DNA of 52,740 nucleotides, from positions 1 to 52,740 of IMG/VR virus record IMGVR_UViG_3300050015_001011. One strand, given 5' to 3'. The notes beneath the pieces are model-generated. The model ran no database searches. It was given only the letters and a program-made list of their open reading frames with translations, and was not told the DNA's origin. The position numbers were made by a program, and so were the translations under genes. Origin of the DNA: a virus. How positions within the stretch are numbered: position 1 is the stretch's first letter; the number at the start of each line of letters is the position of its first letter. Below are positions 7,745 to 15,559 of the stretch, one piece after another.

Positions 7745-8296
7745 ATGTTAATGATATGTAAAAATGCTAAAATTTGTGTCCGCGTTGCTTGCAAAAACCA
7801 ATCTCCTCACGAGAGAGATGGTTTTTGTTCTTATAAATGCAGTCTTGGTCCTCTAACAAAAGATGATGGTGAGTATAGTAAGTGCGTTCCTTATCAGAAG
7901 GAAAATATGTATGGACATAATGGAAGCATAACTATTGCAGTTCAGACAAGACCAGATGATGATTGTAAATTACTTCAGTCATTTAAGCTAGGAAATACTT
8001 TAGTAGAGAAATTAGGTGTATATAAAGAAGAGTGTGTAACTGTGTGGGTAGTAAGAGATAATCCAAAAGAGAAGAGGGTTATGGTGTGTGATACTTGCCA
8101 CAATCCTATGTCTGAGTGTATTTGCAGAGATATGTCAGAAGAAATTGAAGAACTCGATCTGAAGGAACATTGTCTTTCACTACTGGAGTTACCATGGGAA
8201 AGAGAGTTTTCTACTGCTGATGAAGTAATAGTTAGCAAGCTTAATGAGGTTATCCGCTGGATTAAGCGACATAAAGGAAAGTGGGAGCAGGAATAA
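7745..8296 (+). CDS. Cys-rich hypothetical protein
   Basis: A 183-residue protein with an N-terminal cysteine cluster (CKNAKICVRVAC, FCSYKC) and a second group, CDTCHNPMSECIC, suggesting two zinc-binding knuckles. The C-terminal third is acidic then helical. AGGAGG precedes the ATG. No family recognised. Confidence 0.68.
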   Translation: MLMICKNAKICVRVACKNQSPHERDGFCSYKCSLGPLTKDDGEYSKCVPYQKENMYGHNGSITIAVQTRPDDDCKLLQSFKLGNTLVEKLGVYKEECVTVWVVRDNPKEKRVMVCDTCHNPMSECICRDMSEEIEELDLKEHCLSLLELPWEREFSTADEVIVSKLNEVIRWIKRHKGKWEQE

Positions 8297-8298
8297 AA

Positions 8299-8538
8299 AT
8301 GATACTAAGTGATGCGTTAGGCTGGATAGCAAACTTCGCTCTTGCTGTTAGTTTTTTATATCTTATTAAGAAGAGCGTTTGGGGTTTCATTTTTCAAATT
8401 ATAGGATGCTTGTTATATTTAGCTGTCGGACTTATGATGCATTTATCTAGCGTAACTTATATGGAAGGTTGGTTTATTCTTATGAGTTTTTATGGTATAT
8501 ACAAATGGAGAAAAGATGAAAACCATATGGAAGTTTGA
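8299..8538 (+). CDS. small membrane protein, PnuC-like fragment
   Basis: 79 residues with three hydrophobic stretches (about 5-25, 30-48 and 56-71) and an ending SFYGIYKWRK typical of PnuC-type transporter repeats and many small phage membrane proteins. It is far too short to be a full transporter. The start is the ATG after GGAATAAAA rather than an upstream GTG. It overlaps the next gene by 23 bases. Confidence 0.6.
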   Translation: MILSDALGWIANFALAVSFLYLIKKSVWGFIFQIIGCLLYLAVGLMMHLSSVTYMEGWFILMSFYGIYKWRKDENHMEV

Positions 8539-8785
8539 GTTAGATGAGAAGGTAGTGGATCAGACGCTTGATATGCCGGAGAATAGCCATATTTTACATG
8601 TAGGATTTCAATCGAATGTTTGTTTATGGGCTCTTGTAGACACCGAATCTAAACTTGCAAATAGGACCTTTGCAATTCATGGAACGGGTAATAAGATTAA
8701 TGATTGGGAGCATAAGATTTATATAGGTACGACTCACGATATTCAACTCGGTCTTGTTTGGCATGTATTTGAGATATTAAAATAA
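8516..8785 (+). CDS. conserved small phage protein (LWALVD/GTG/WHVFE type)
   Basis: 89 residues beginning MKTIWKFEL, with CLWALVDTES, IHGTGNKI and a C-terminal LVWHVFEIL. This pattern recurs in short proteins from many phages, which I recall as the DUF7352 family; function unknown. The start follows GGAGAAAAG inside the membrane-protein gene, so translation is probably coupled. An upstream in-frame ATG lacks such a site. Confidence 0.75.
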   Translation: MKTIWKFELDEKVVDQTLDMPENSHILHVGFQSNVCLWALVDTESKLANRTFAIHGTGNKINDWEHKIYIGTTHDIQLGLVWHVFEILK

Positions 8786-8786
8786 A

Positions 8787-9047
8787 ATGGACAAATTAGA
8801 ATTGACTCTAGAACCTAAAAAGAAATCTGAAGTAGAAGAACAGGAAGTGCTCATCTCTTTAGATGTTTATATTCCTTTAAAGAATATAAAAGAAACTTTT
8901 GAGAAAGCTGGTGGGCAGGTAGCAACAGATTTAAATGAAGTGAGTTTATTGTCTATGGTTGATGTCTCAGTAAGATTTACTGTAGAGTCAGCTTTAAAAG
9001 CTATATTTGGTGAAGCAGAAGTTATTTTACAACAGGAGGAAAAATGA
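8787..9047 (+). CDS. hypothetical protein
   Basis: An 86-residue acidic protein. It starts one base after the previous stop and overlaps queC by ATGA. It is not a QueD (no HxH zinc motif) despite its position before queC. Function unknown. Confidence 0.62.
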   Translation: MDKLELTLEPKKKSEVEEQEVLISLDVYIPLKNIKETFEKAGGQVATDLNEVSLLSMVDVSVRFTVESALKAIFGEAEVILQQEEK

Positions 9048-9715
9048 TTGGTGAAAAGGCAGTAGTGATTTTTAGTGGTGGTATGGATAGTATCACTTTA
9101 TTGAATTATGTTAAATCGCTAGGTTATGGTGTTTATGGCCTTAGTTTTAATTATGGACAAAAACACGTTAAAGAATTGGTCTTCGCTAAACTTTGGGGCC
9201 AGTTAGAGTGTGAAGAGCATAAAATTATTAATTTGGATTTTATGAAAGACATTGCTAATGATTCTGCATTGACTGGAAATAAAGAAATGCCGAAGGAGCA
9301 TTATACACATGAAAATCAGAAGGTTACTGTTGTACCAAATAGGAATATGGTTATGTTGAGTATAGCGGTTGCTTGGGCAGAAAATTTAAAAACAGATAAA
9401 GTATTTTATGGTCCTCATGCAAATGATTTAACTATTTATCCTGATTGTCGCCCAGTATTTGTTGAGGCCGTTTCAAAGGCTTCCGAGCTAGCTACTTTTA
9501 GTGAGGTTAAAATCTTTGCTCCTTTTGTAAATATTACTAAATCTCAGATAGTTGCGTTAGGAACTAAGTTAGGAGTAGATTATTCAAAAACTTGGAGTTG
9601 TTATGAAGGTAGAGATAGGGCCTGTGGAAAATGTGGCACTTGCCAAGAAAGAATTGAAGCGTTTAAAGAGAATGAATTGATTGATCCGTCTCCGTATGAG
9701 GTGGTTAGTTATTGA
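9044..9715 (+). CDS. queC: 7-cyano-7-deazaguanine (preQ0) synthase
   Basis: Makes preQ0 from 7-carboxy-7-deazaguanine and ammonia using ATP. The PP-loop SGGMDS is at residues 11-16, NYGQKH and VPNRNMVML follow, and the zinc site C186, C194, C197, C200 (ACGKCGTC) is complete. At 223 residues it is the standard QueC size. AGGAGG precedes the ATG, which overlaps the previous stop. With folE and the dpdA-like gene it makes a case for 7-deazaguanine in the phage DNA. QueD and QueE are not in the window and must come from elsewhere in the genome or the host. Confidence 0.94.
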   Translation: MIGEKAVVIFSGGMDSITLLNYVKSLGYGVYGLSFNYGQKHVKELVFAKLWGQLECEEHKIINLDFMKDIANDSALTGNKEMPKEHYTHENQKVTVVPNRNMVMLSIAVAWAENLKTDKVFYGPHANDLTIYPDCRPVFVEAVSKASELATFSEVKIFAPFVNITKSQIVALGTKLGVDYSKTWSCYEGRDRACGKCGTCQERIEAFKENELIDPSPYEVVSY

Positions 9716-9750
9716 TCGGAATAAGTGCGTTGACAAAATAGGAGGGGTAG

Positions 9751-10299
9751 GTGATTAAACTTGTGTGCATGGATTTAGATGGCACTATAAATGATAATTG
9801 GAACCTGCTTCCGGATTTGAAAAGGAAGATGATCGCGTTGTCAAGGCAAGGTGTTGAATTCGCCATTATTACTGGTAGAGATTTATTAGGTACTCTTTAC
9901 TTTGTTCGCCGGTCTCAGTTTCCTTTTGCCTTATTGGGAACAGGAGGTGGATTTATAATATTTGCTCCGCTAACACTAAGTACAATAGATGATGTTATAT
10001 CTCACGCAACCGTTGAAGATACGATTAAGCATGGAGGATTAGGTAAGATAGACAGACTAAAGAAGCTACAGCAGATTTGTGGGTGTCGAGATTATGAAAC
10101 TCTTTATGTAGAAGATAATGAAAATGGAACAGCCGACATTAACGAAGTTTGCATAAAATTAAGTTCAGACATGAACATAGCTACTCCTAAAACAACAAAT
10201 GAGAGATGGGTACAGATTGTTAGAAATAGCAAAGGATTTGTTTCAGACAAGCCATGTGGCTTAGGTACTTTGGAAATACTTGAACATTATTTTAAATGA
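9751..10299 (+). CDS. HAD-superfamily phosphatase
   Basis: A hydrolase with the HAD motif I DLDGT at the N-terminus and IITGRD as motif II; motif IV is less clear (VSDKPCG). The 182-residue length and the ITGR pattern resemble Cof-type sugar or nucleotide phosphatases. The start is a GTG after GGAGGGG. Its stop overlaps the primase ATG (ATGA), so the two are translated together. The substrate cannot be told. Confidence 0.78.
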   Translation: MIKLVCMDLDGTINDNWNLLPDLKRKMIALSRQGVEFAIITGRDLLGTLYFVRRSQFPFALLGTGGGFIIFAPLTLSTIDDVISHATVEDTIKHGGLGKIDRLKKLQQICGCRDYETLYVEDNENGTADINEVCIKLSSDMNIATPKTTNERWVQIVRNSKGFVSDKPCGLGTLEILEHYFK

Positions 10300-11252
10300 T
10301 TGATTTTATCTCACGAGAGTTTTTAGGCAGTACCTTAGGTCTCAAACATATTAAGGAAACGCCAGAAGGGTATTCTGCGTCGTGTCCTTTTAAGCGTTTT
10401 CATAGTAATGGAGAAGACAAGCACCCATCTTTCAATATAAAAAAAGATACAGGTGTGTGGCATTGTTTTACTTGTGATCAATCAGGGAATTTAAATAAAC
10501 TTTTTATTGAAGTTCTAGGAGAGGTTCCAGAGGAGTATAAAGATTTTTATAAGAGAACGGATCCTAATTCTGAAAAATTAAAGGTTCGATTAAATAAGGC
10601 AGCATCTGTTCACGTTAATATAATTTCTTTGCCGAAAGAGTACACCTTAGAATTGTCCGAAGAAGCGCAGATTTATGTAAGAGAGACAAGAGGAGTAACA
10701 AAGTCGGCAATAAATTATTTTCAAATAGGTTATTGTAAAGGAGGTCAATATCTTGATTGTATAGTAATACCTATATTTTTTGAAAAGATACTCAGGAGTT
10801 TTATTGCTCGTAAGATAGGTGAAGAGTTACTGCCTCATCAGAGAAGATATATGCTGGCATCAGGTACTCCTAAAAAAGAACTTCTATTTAATTATGATAG
10901 AATAGATGGAGATAAAGTTTATATAGTGGAAGGGGTGTTTGATGTGCTGAGACTATTTTCATTAGGTACTTTGAATGTCTGCGGGTTACTTGGTTCTACA
11001 ATTAGTGAAATTCAGATACAGAAATTACTCCAAAAGGGGGTGAAAAAGGTTTGTGTAATGCTTGATGGTGATGTTGCAGGGAGAAGCGCATCTAAGGTTG
11101 TTTGTGAGAAGCTATGCGCGTATTTTGAGACATCTAGAATATTATTAGCGCAAGGTAAAGATCCAGGCTCAATCAAAGATATGCAGGAGCTAGATTTTTT
11201 GCTCCGTTTAGAAAAAGAATATATTCTTCCAGTTTCTGCATCTTCGCACTAA
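10296..11252 (+). CDS. DNA primase (DnaG-type)
   Basis: Makes RNA primers for phage replication. An N-terminal CHC2-type zinc module (CPFKRFH..HPSFNI..WHCFTCDQSGN) is followed by a Toprim domain with YIVEGVFDVL, GLLGS and VMLDGDVAGR, the acidic metal site. It has 318 residues with no helicase domain. The last 80 bases are overlapped, in antisense, by the HNH endonuclease gene. That may reflect insertion of the endonuclease at the primase end and replacement of its original C-terminus. Confidence 0.9.
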   Translation: MIDFISREFLGSTLGLKHIKETPEGYSASCPFKRFHSNGEDKHPSFNIKKDTGVWHCFTCDQSGNLNKLFIEVLGEVPEEYKDFYKRTDPNSEKLKVRLNKAASVHVNIISLPKEYTLELSEEAQIYVRETRGVTKSAINYFQIGYCKGGQYLDCIVIPIFFEKILRSFIARKIGEELLPHQRRYMLASGTPKKELLFNYDRIDGDKVYIVEGVFDVLRLFSLGTLNVCGLLGSTISEIQIQKLLQKGVKKVCVMLDGDVAGRSASKVVCEKLCAYFETSRILLAQGKDPGSIKDMQELDFLLRLEKEYILPVSASSH

Positions 11253-11895
11253 AAAATTCTGTCCAATATTTTCTTTTTGTATTAACTTTGCAGTTACAGC
11301 TAGTGCAGAGAGTTATCAAATTAATTGGAGAGCAGTTCTTTTTATTGTAATCTATGTGGTGAACACACAATTTTTTATTTCTGTTATTATTAGTAGTTTT
11401 AAAGCATTTTTGGCACGTATGATTATCTCTTTCTCTAATAGTTTCTCTGAAAGGCTCTGTCCATTCTGTTGCGTATGGTAAAGAGCCTATTCCTCCTAAC
11501 CAGTTAGGGTTGTTTTCTTTAGAGTGATCGGCTCCTTTTCTACAGTGCCCATTAACATATTTCTTTTTAGAAATAGTAGCACACACAAAAGGTTCGTGCC
11601 CGGGACACGCACAGTATCTAGTTTCCATAATATGATTTTCAGGTTTATATCTTATTTTAAGTAATATTGCTTTGTGTTTTGGAGTGAGCTGTTTTCCAAT
11701 ACGACTATGCCCATTAATAAATTGTTTCTTAGAAACGGTGAAACATTCAAAAGTTTCTTTGCAACCACAAGCGCATATTCTAGTTTCAGGTATATGAAGT
11801 TCTTGCTTATATTTTGCTTTAGCCAGATTGGCCCTTCCTTTTGGTGTTCTTGTATATATTCCGCTAGGCATGATTTTGTCTCCTTTTGTGTTCAT
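11173..11895 (-). CDS. modular homing endonuclease, HNH type
   Basis: A 240-residue selfish endonuclease. After a short start extension comes the shared MPSGIYTRT leader, then two Cys fingers (CACGCKETF..KKQFINGH and CACPGHEPF..KKKYVNGH). The catalytic end is an HNH domain: CQKCF, VHHIDYNK, NLITLCTSCN. The N-terminal modules match the PD-(D/E)XK members elsewhere in the window, so catalytic domains have been swapped. A second ATG at the MPSGIY position, eight codons in, has its own AAAGGAG and may be the true start. Tail-to-tail overlap with the primase is 80 bases. Confidence 0.88.
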   Translation of the reverse strand: MNTKGDKIMPSGIYTRTPKGRANLAKAKYKQELHIPETRICACGCKETFECFTVSKKQFINGHSRIGKQLTPKHKAILLKIRYKPENHIMETRYCACPGHEPFVCATISKKKYVNGHCRKGADHSKENNPNWLGGIGSLPYATEWTEPFRETIRERDNHTCQKCFKTTNNNRNKKLCVHHIDYNKKNCSPINLITLCTSCNCKVNTKRKYWTEFFSAKMQKLEEYILFLNGAKNLAPAYL

Positions 11896-11901
11896 TACTT
11901 C

Positions 11902-11950
11902 TGTATAATAAAATAATTAGAAAAATCAGGAAAATTATAGTGTATAATAA
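11902..11950. promoter_or_regulatory. conserved intergenic element, copy 2, with two TGTATAATAA motifs
   Basis: TGTATAATAA occurs at 11902-11911 and again at 11941-11950. Between them lie AATAATT and AATTAT arms around AGAAAAATCAGGA, matching the elements at 3166 and 25239. It separates the antisense HNH gene from the sigma-like gene and probably drives the latter. No -35 hexamer lies 16-18 bases before the second TATAAT. Confidence 0.6.
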
Positions 11951-12010
11951 GCAAAAGGTACTTACTTTGTTTACGGAAGGCTTGGGAGCCAATCCTAAAG
12001 GAGGAAGTAA

Positions 12011-12850
12011 ATGAATTTGGAATTAGAAAAGAGGGTATTAGAAGTCAAGAAAATTATAGGTGACGCTAAACATGCAGATGAGATTTCTGTGGAAGCAGCT
12101 GTACAAGCAGAGCCCAGTTTCGCAGCTCTTTTAAAAGAAATAGAAGGTTTAATTTATAAGTATGTTCATAAGTTTCCATCATTGAAGCAGAGGTATGGTG
12201 TAACAGATTTGTTTTGGAGAGGTGCCGCAAAGGCGTGGTATTCATTGCCTCTTTATGATCCTACCAAGGGAGTTCGCTTTATTACATATTTTACAACAGC
12301 ACTTAATAGTGAATTTGTATCTCTTTTAGAACATGATAATAGAGTGCCTGGTGGAAAAAAGAAAAGCGCTAATCTTAAAGAATTTGTGCGCAGATCTTTA
12401 GATAATGGAAAAAGTGAACTTCAGATTATGCGTGATTGCGCTCGATTTTTTCCTGAGCACTTAGTTGCTGACGGAAAGACTCTTTTGTTTGATGTCGCAG
12501 AATATATCAGACAGTTAGCAGAAGCATATGATTGGAAAGAAAGAGAACAATTTGATGCCTCTAAATTCGAGTTTCCTTGTATCGGAAATATTTTTTGGGA
12601 TAGAGCCGTAAAAGAACAAGGATTTTCTAATGAGGAAGAAAATCGAATTATCGTACGAAGACTACTTAAGGAAGTTACTAATCCCGCAGATAAAAGGATA
12701 CTTCATATTTATCTTGATTTATGCCGACTCAATGGAGAAGCTAGGTTTATTGATATAGCGAATAATCTATCATTGAATGTAAGTGAGGTTTACAAGGCGT
12801 TTTCTAATGTACGAAGGCTTGTATTAAAAGAGAATGTTTTCGCGGTATAA
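12011..12850 (+). CDS. sigma-70-like transcription factor
   Basis: Likely redirects host RNA polymerase to phage promoters. Residues about 65-115 resemble sigma region 2: VTDLFWRGAAKAWYSLPLYDPTKGVRFITYFTTAL, cited here as VTDLFWRG, then YDPTKGVRFITYF. The C-terminus (IDIANNLSLNVSEVYKAFSN) looks like the region 4 helix-turn-helix. It has 279 residues, and AAAGGAGG precedes the ATG. A divergent phage sigma would fit the -35-less TGTATAATAA motifs found around the window. Similarity is weak and this is a motif-level call. Confidence 0.62.
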   Translation: MNLELEKRVLEVKKIIGDAKHADEISVEAAVQAEPSFAALLKEIEGLIYKYVHKFPSLKQRYGVTDLFWRGAAKAWYSLPLYDPTKGVRFITYFTTALNSEFVSLLEHDNRVPGGKKKSANLKEFVRRSLDNGKSELQIMRDCARFFPEHLVADGKTLLFDVAEYIRQLAEAYDWKEREQFDASKFEFPCIGNIFWDRAVKEQGFSNEEENRIIVRRLLKEVTNPADKRILHIYLDLCRLNGEARFIDIANNLSLNVSEVYKAFSNVRRLVLKENVFAV

Positions 12851-12856
12851 TATTAT

Positions 12857-13060
12857 ATGAGGACTTATAAGTATGAAGTAGAAGTCAGTGGCTTTTTTGG
12901 TGCTGCGCCGTACATCCTAAAATCTAGAAGACAGAATCTTAAGCCAGGTCAATTAGTGCGTGTTACTAAAGAGGGATTTATTTCTTCTATGAGAAAAAAG
13001 AAGAGAGGTGGAAAAAAGATCTGTGATGTAATAGTAGGCATTCTTATAAGGAGAGCATAA
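12857..13060 (+). CDS. small basic hypothetical protein
   Basis: 67 residues, strongly basic (MRKKKRGGKK), so nucleic-acid binding is plausible. GGTATAATATTAT ends at the ATG: TATAAT at 12846-12851 lies five bases before it, with no ribosome site. It may be read from a leaderless transcript or by coupling to the sigma-like gene that ends at 12850. Confidence 0.62.
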   Translation: MRTYKYEVEVSGFFGAAPYILKSRRQNLKPGQLVRVTKEGFISSMRKKKRGGKKICDVIVGILIRRA

Positions 13061-13633
13061 ATGAAAGATCTTAAAGGAAGTATTCTTAGAGCTGGGGAAG
13101 AAGAATTAGAGGGAGCTAAAATTGATTCAGGTGATTATAAACTTTTAATTGTGCAGGATGATTCTAGTATTAGTGATCATCTGAATAGACAGCCTTCTAT
13201 CTACGCTTATTATGCCGTGCTTCTTTATCTAGCAAAAAAAGATTTAGAGAAAGTTACTTATACTTATGATCAGTGGCGTTCCCAGTGTTATCGTATCGTC
13301 AGCCAAGAATTAGCTGGTAAGGTAACTATGGTCGAAGGTTCTTCGAGACCAGTAACTAAGAAGTCTCCTACTATAGGTGATATTAATTCTGAAATTGATT
13401 TTAAATACGAAAAAGAAATAGCAGAGCAGCGGAAGAAGATAGAAGAGGCAACAGACACTTATGAAGTTTTAAAAGTTTGGGTTATGGCGTGGCAGATGAA
13501 AAAAGATACTTTAATGGAGGTAGGTAGAATGGCTCGGAAGGATATCGGCGGATATGATTCTAATATCTATGAAGGCTCTGGTCATAATAGAGTGCCGGGT
13601 AAGATTAAGGCTATTGAAAAAGAATTTGAATAA
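13061..13633 (+). CDS. hypothetical helical phage protein
   Basis: 190 residues. The N-terminal third contains YAYYAVLLYLAKKDLE, and the C-terminal half is a long helical region with KKSPTIGDINSEI and LKVWVMAWQMKKDTLMEVGRMAR. The layout (an AYYA segment then a long helix with KKDxLxxxG) is common in phage proteins found near recombination genes, but I know no proven role. AAGGAGAG precedes the ATG. Confidence 0.65.
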   Translation: MKDLKGSILRAGEEELEGAKIDSGDYKLLIVQDDSSISDHLNRQPSIYAYYAVLLYLAKKDLEKVTYTYDQWRSQCYRIVSQELAGKVTMVEGSSRPVTKKSPTIGDINSEIDFKYEKEIAEQRKKIEEATDTYEVLKVWVMAWQMKKDTLMEVGRMARKDIGGYDSNIYEGSGHNRVPGKIKAIEKEFE

Positions 13634-13638
13634 GTCAT

Positions 13639-13648
13639 TGTATAATAA
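13639..13648 (+). promoter_or_regulatory. TGTATAATAA motif
   Basis: An exact copy of the recurring 10-base motif, six bases after the preceding stop and before the AAGGAGG of the next gene. It could start the transcript that carries the rsr gene. Confidence 0.45.
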
Positions 13649-13663
13649 TTAAGGAGGAACAAA

Positions 13664-13870
13664 ATGGCACAAAAATGGTTGAAGATTGTTAAAAATGATT
13701 TAACTGATGTCGCTATTGATTTAGATACAATTGGAAGTATTATAGTTAGTAGAAGAAGTTCGAAGGAAGATGGAATGATATTATTTGGCGCCGGCCCTGT
13801 TGAAGTAGGCAATGATGAAGTATCTGAAGATGAGTGGAAAAGAATTCTTGATGTTGTAGACAGTTTGTAA
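13664..13870 (+). CDS. small acidic hypothetical protein
   Basis: 68 residues preceded by AAGGAGG. It lies directly upstream of the rsr gene with 19 bases between, so the two probably share an mRNA. Sequence features are only an acidic C-terminus and a short beta-like middle. A helper role for the Ro particle is possible from position alone. Confidence 0.65.
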   Translation: MAQKWLKIVKNDLTDVAIDLDTIGSIIVSRRSSKEDGMILFGAGPVEVGNDEVSEDEWKRILDVVDSL

Positions 13871-13889
13871 ATCAAAAAGGAGGAATAGC

Positions 13890-15275
13890 ATGGCGAAGAC
13901 AAATAAGAAAGTGAAAGAGGAAAAGATTTATACACATGAAGGGTCTCCTGCTACCCGCACAACTGCTGAAAATCAATTGAGGCGTTCTTTGATGTCCTGT
14001 ATGTTGTGGGAAAATGAATTCTACGAAGATGGCCAAAAAATTTCTGAACGTATCGCTGATCTTGTTGGAAAGGTAGACAGAAATAAGGTTGCTTTAATGG
14101 CGATCGAAGCGCGGGAGAAGATGCATTTACGTCATGCTCCTTTGTGGGTTGTAAGGGCGCTTGCTAAAGTTTCTGATGGTACTTCTCTTGTATCTGATAC
14201 TCTTGCAACGGTTATACAGAGGCCAGACGAGTTAACAGAGTTTCTGGCTTTGTATTGGAAAGACGGTAAAGCACCTCTTTCTGCGCAAGTGAAGAAAGGA
14301 TTGGCAAAAGCATTTACTAAGTTCTCTGAGTATTCTTTGGCTAAGTACAATCGAGCTGAGGCCATTAAACTGAGAGACGTTTTATTTCTTTGCCACGCGA
14401 AACCAAAGGATCGGGATCAAGCTGATTTGTGGAAGAGATTGGTTGACGGAACAATGACAACTCCTGATACCTGGGAAGTGGAACTTTCTGCTGGCAAGAG
14501 CAAGAAAGATGTGTTTGAAAGACTGTTGAAGGAGAAGAAACTTGGTGGTCTTGCTTTCTTACGGAACTTGAGAAATATGGAAGAAGCTGGTGTAGACAAG
14601 AAGTTAGTAAACGCTTCAATAGAAACGGTTGATTTCTCAAGAGTATTACCTTTTAGATTTATTGCTGCTTCCATGGCTGCTCCTAAGTTTGAGGGAGTAA
14701 CAGAGAAGGCTATGTTAGCTTCTATGGAAGGTAAAGATAAGATGAAAGGCAAAACAGTTTTGATTGTAGATGTGTCTGGAAGTATGTATGGTTCTAGTAT
14801 ATCAGGCAGATCTATAATGAATAGAGCTCAGGTAGCAAGTGCCTTAGGAATATTAGTAAGGGAGTTGTCTGAGGATTCATCAATTTATGCTACTGCCGGA
14901 AATGATAGTTCGTGCGTTCATCAGACGGCTGTTGTACCCGCACGAAGAGGATTTGCTCTGTCGGATTATATTTACAGTCAGTGTAATCCTTTAGGTGGTG
15001 GAGGTATCTTTCTTAAACAAGTAATGGACTATGTTTTAAAGTATGAGAAAGAAGCTGACCGAGTTATTGTGATAACGGATGAGCAGGACTGTGGTGGAGG
15101 CGGAGAAGATGCTCCCGCAAAAGCAAATACCTTTGGAAAAGAAAATTATTTGATTAACGTAGCCTCTAATAAGAATGGAATTAGTTATACAGGAAAGTGG
15201 ACACGTGTTGATGGTTGGTCAGATGCGGTAGTAGATTTTATTTTGAAAAACGAGTCCCAAGTTCGTGAGCAGTAA
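13890..15275 (+). CDS. rsr: Ro60/Rsr ortholog (TROVE and vWA domains)
   Basis: The phage version of the Ro autoantigen. It forms a ring that binds Y RNAs and the ends of misfolded or structured RNAs. Bacterial Rsr works with 3'-5' exonucleases such as PNPase in RNA decay. Residues about 20-275 follow the TROVE HEAT-repeat pattern (LRHAPLWVVRALAKV, ELTEFLALYW, LAKYNRAEAIKLRDVLFLCH). A von Willebrand A domain follows with a complete MIDAS: DVSGS at 294-298 and ITDEQD near 397. At 461 residues it is shorter than the Deinococcus protein. AAGGAGG precedes the ATG. Y-RNA-like genes start nine bases after its stop, which strongly supports the assignment. Ro homologues are known in a few phages such as mycobacteriophage Bxz1. 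Confidence 0.92.
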   Translation: MAKTNKKVKEEKIYTHEGSPATRTTAENQLRRSLMSCMLWENEFYEDGQKISERIADLVGKVDRNKVALMAIEAREKMHLRHAPLWVVRALAKVSDGTSLVSDTLATVIQRPDELTEFLALYWKDGKAPLSAQVKKGLAKAFTKFSEYSLAKYNRAEAIKLRDVLFLCHAKPKDRDQADLWKRLVDGTMTTPDTWEVELSAGKSKKDVFERLLKEKKLGGLAFLRNLRNMEEAGVDKKLVNASIETVDFSRVLPFRFIAASMAAPKFEGVTEKAMLASMEGKDKMKGKTVLIVDVSGSMYGSSISGRSIMNRAQVASALGILVRELSEDSSIYATAGNDSSCVHQTAVVPARRGFALSDYIYSQCNPLGGGGIFLKQVMDYVLKYEKEADRVIVITDEQDCGGGGEDAPAKANTFGKENYLINVASNKNGISYTGKWTRVDGWSDAVVDFILKNESQVREQ

Positions 15276-15283
15276 AGAATATT

Positions 15284-15353
15284 ACAAGGTATGGTGAAGA
15301 TAAGGGTTACTTCATGAAAAGAAAACAACCCTAATCGCTTGTTCCTACCTTGT
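15284..15353 (+). ncRNA. Y-RNA-like RNA 1
   Basis: The ends pair perfectly over 8 bases (ACAAGGTA with TACCTTGT). Inside are TGGTGAAGATAA on the 5' side and TCGCTTGTTCC on the 3' side, then a second helix (AGGGTT 15303-15308 with AACCCT 15327-15332) and a loop starting ACTTC. The same plan recurs at 15366 and 15560 with different paired bases, which is compensatory evidence for the fold. The GG-YGAAG / CTTG layout resembles the Ro-binding stem of Y RNAs. It starts nine bases after rsr and is probably cut from that transcript. Confidence 0.75.
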
Positions 15354-15360
15354 ATAATAA
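15351..15360 (+). promoter_or_regulatory. TGTATAATAA motif before Y-like RNA 2
   Basis: TATAAT at 15353-15358 would start RNA at about 15365, exactly at the 5' stem of the second Y-like RNA. This is the best positional evidence in the window that TGTATAATAA is a real -10 element. It overlaps the 3' arm of RNA 1. Confidence 0.55.
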
Positions 15361-15365
15361 GTTGT

Positions 15366-15451
15366 CTGGTGTGGCGATAGAGAACGGTTACTTCTAATTG
15401 AAAATAGAATGCCCTTTAGTGGGCATAACCGTTTTCGTTTGTTCCCACCAG
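15366..15451 (+). ncRNA. Y-RNA-like RNA 2
   Basis: Terminal stem CTGGTG with CACCAG; conserved TGGCGATAGAGAA and TCGTTTGTTCC as in RNAs 1 and 3. The second helix is AACGGTT (15383-15389) with AACCGTT (15427-15433), again followed by ACTTCTAA. It has an extra apical hairpin, ATGCCC with GGGCAT (15409-15426). Between the copies the paired bases change but pairing is kept. Confidence 0.75.
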
Positions 15452-15459
15452 CAAATGTA

Positions 15460-15544
15460 GCGAGAGGAGCTGGTTTGATTCCAGGCTAAGTTAGGGTTAA
15501 CGTTAACTTAAATCCTAATCAATAGTGTACGAAGGCACGCTCGC
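15460..15544 (+). ncRNA. second, degenerate permuted tRNA-like element
   Basis: The order of parts matches the tRNA-like domain of RNA 3. GCGAG (15460-15464) pairs with CTCGC (15540-15544) as an anticodon-type stem. A T-arm-like CTGG-TTTGATT-CCAG follows at 15470-15484, then a capped 7-base acceptor-type stem, TAAGTTA (15487-15493) with TAACTTA (15504-15510). The T-loop has T where canonical C56 should be, and no convincing D-arm is visible. It has no Y-type stem of its own; it may be the 3' part of RNA 2 or a decayed copy. Confidence 0.5.
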
Positions 15545-15559
15545 AAAATGTAATCGCTT

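Noticed and set aside
8787-9047. QueD next to queC
   Set aside because: The small protein has no HxH zinc ligands or pterin-binding motif.
14132-14752. Antisense reading frames opposite the rsr gene
   Set aside because: They are shadows of a well-supported gene, have no ribosome sites and show no protein-like motifs.
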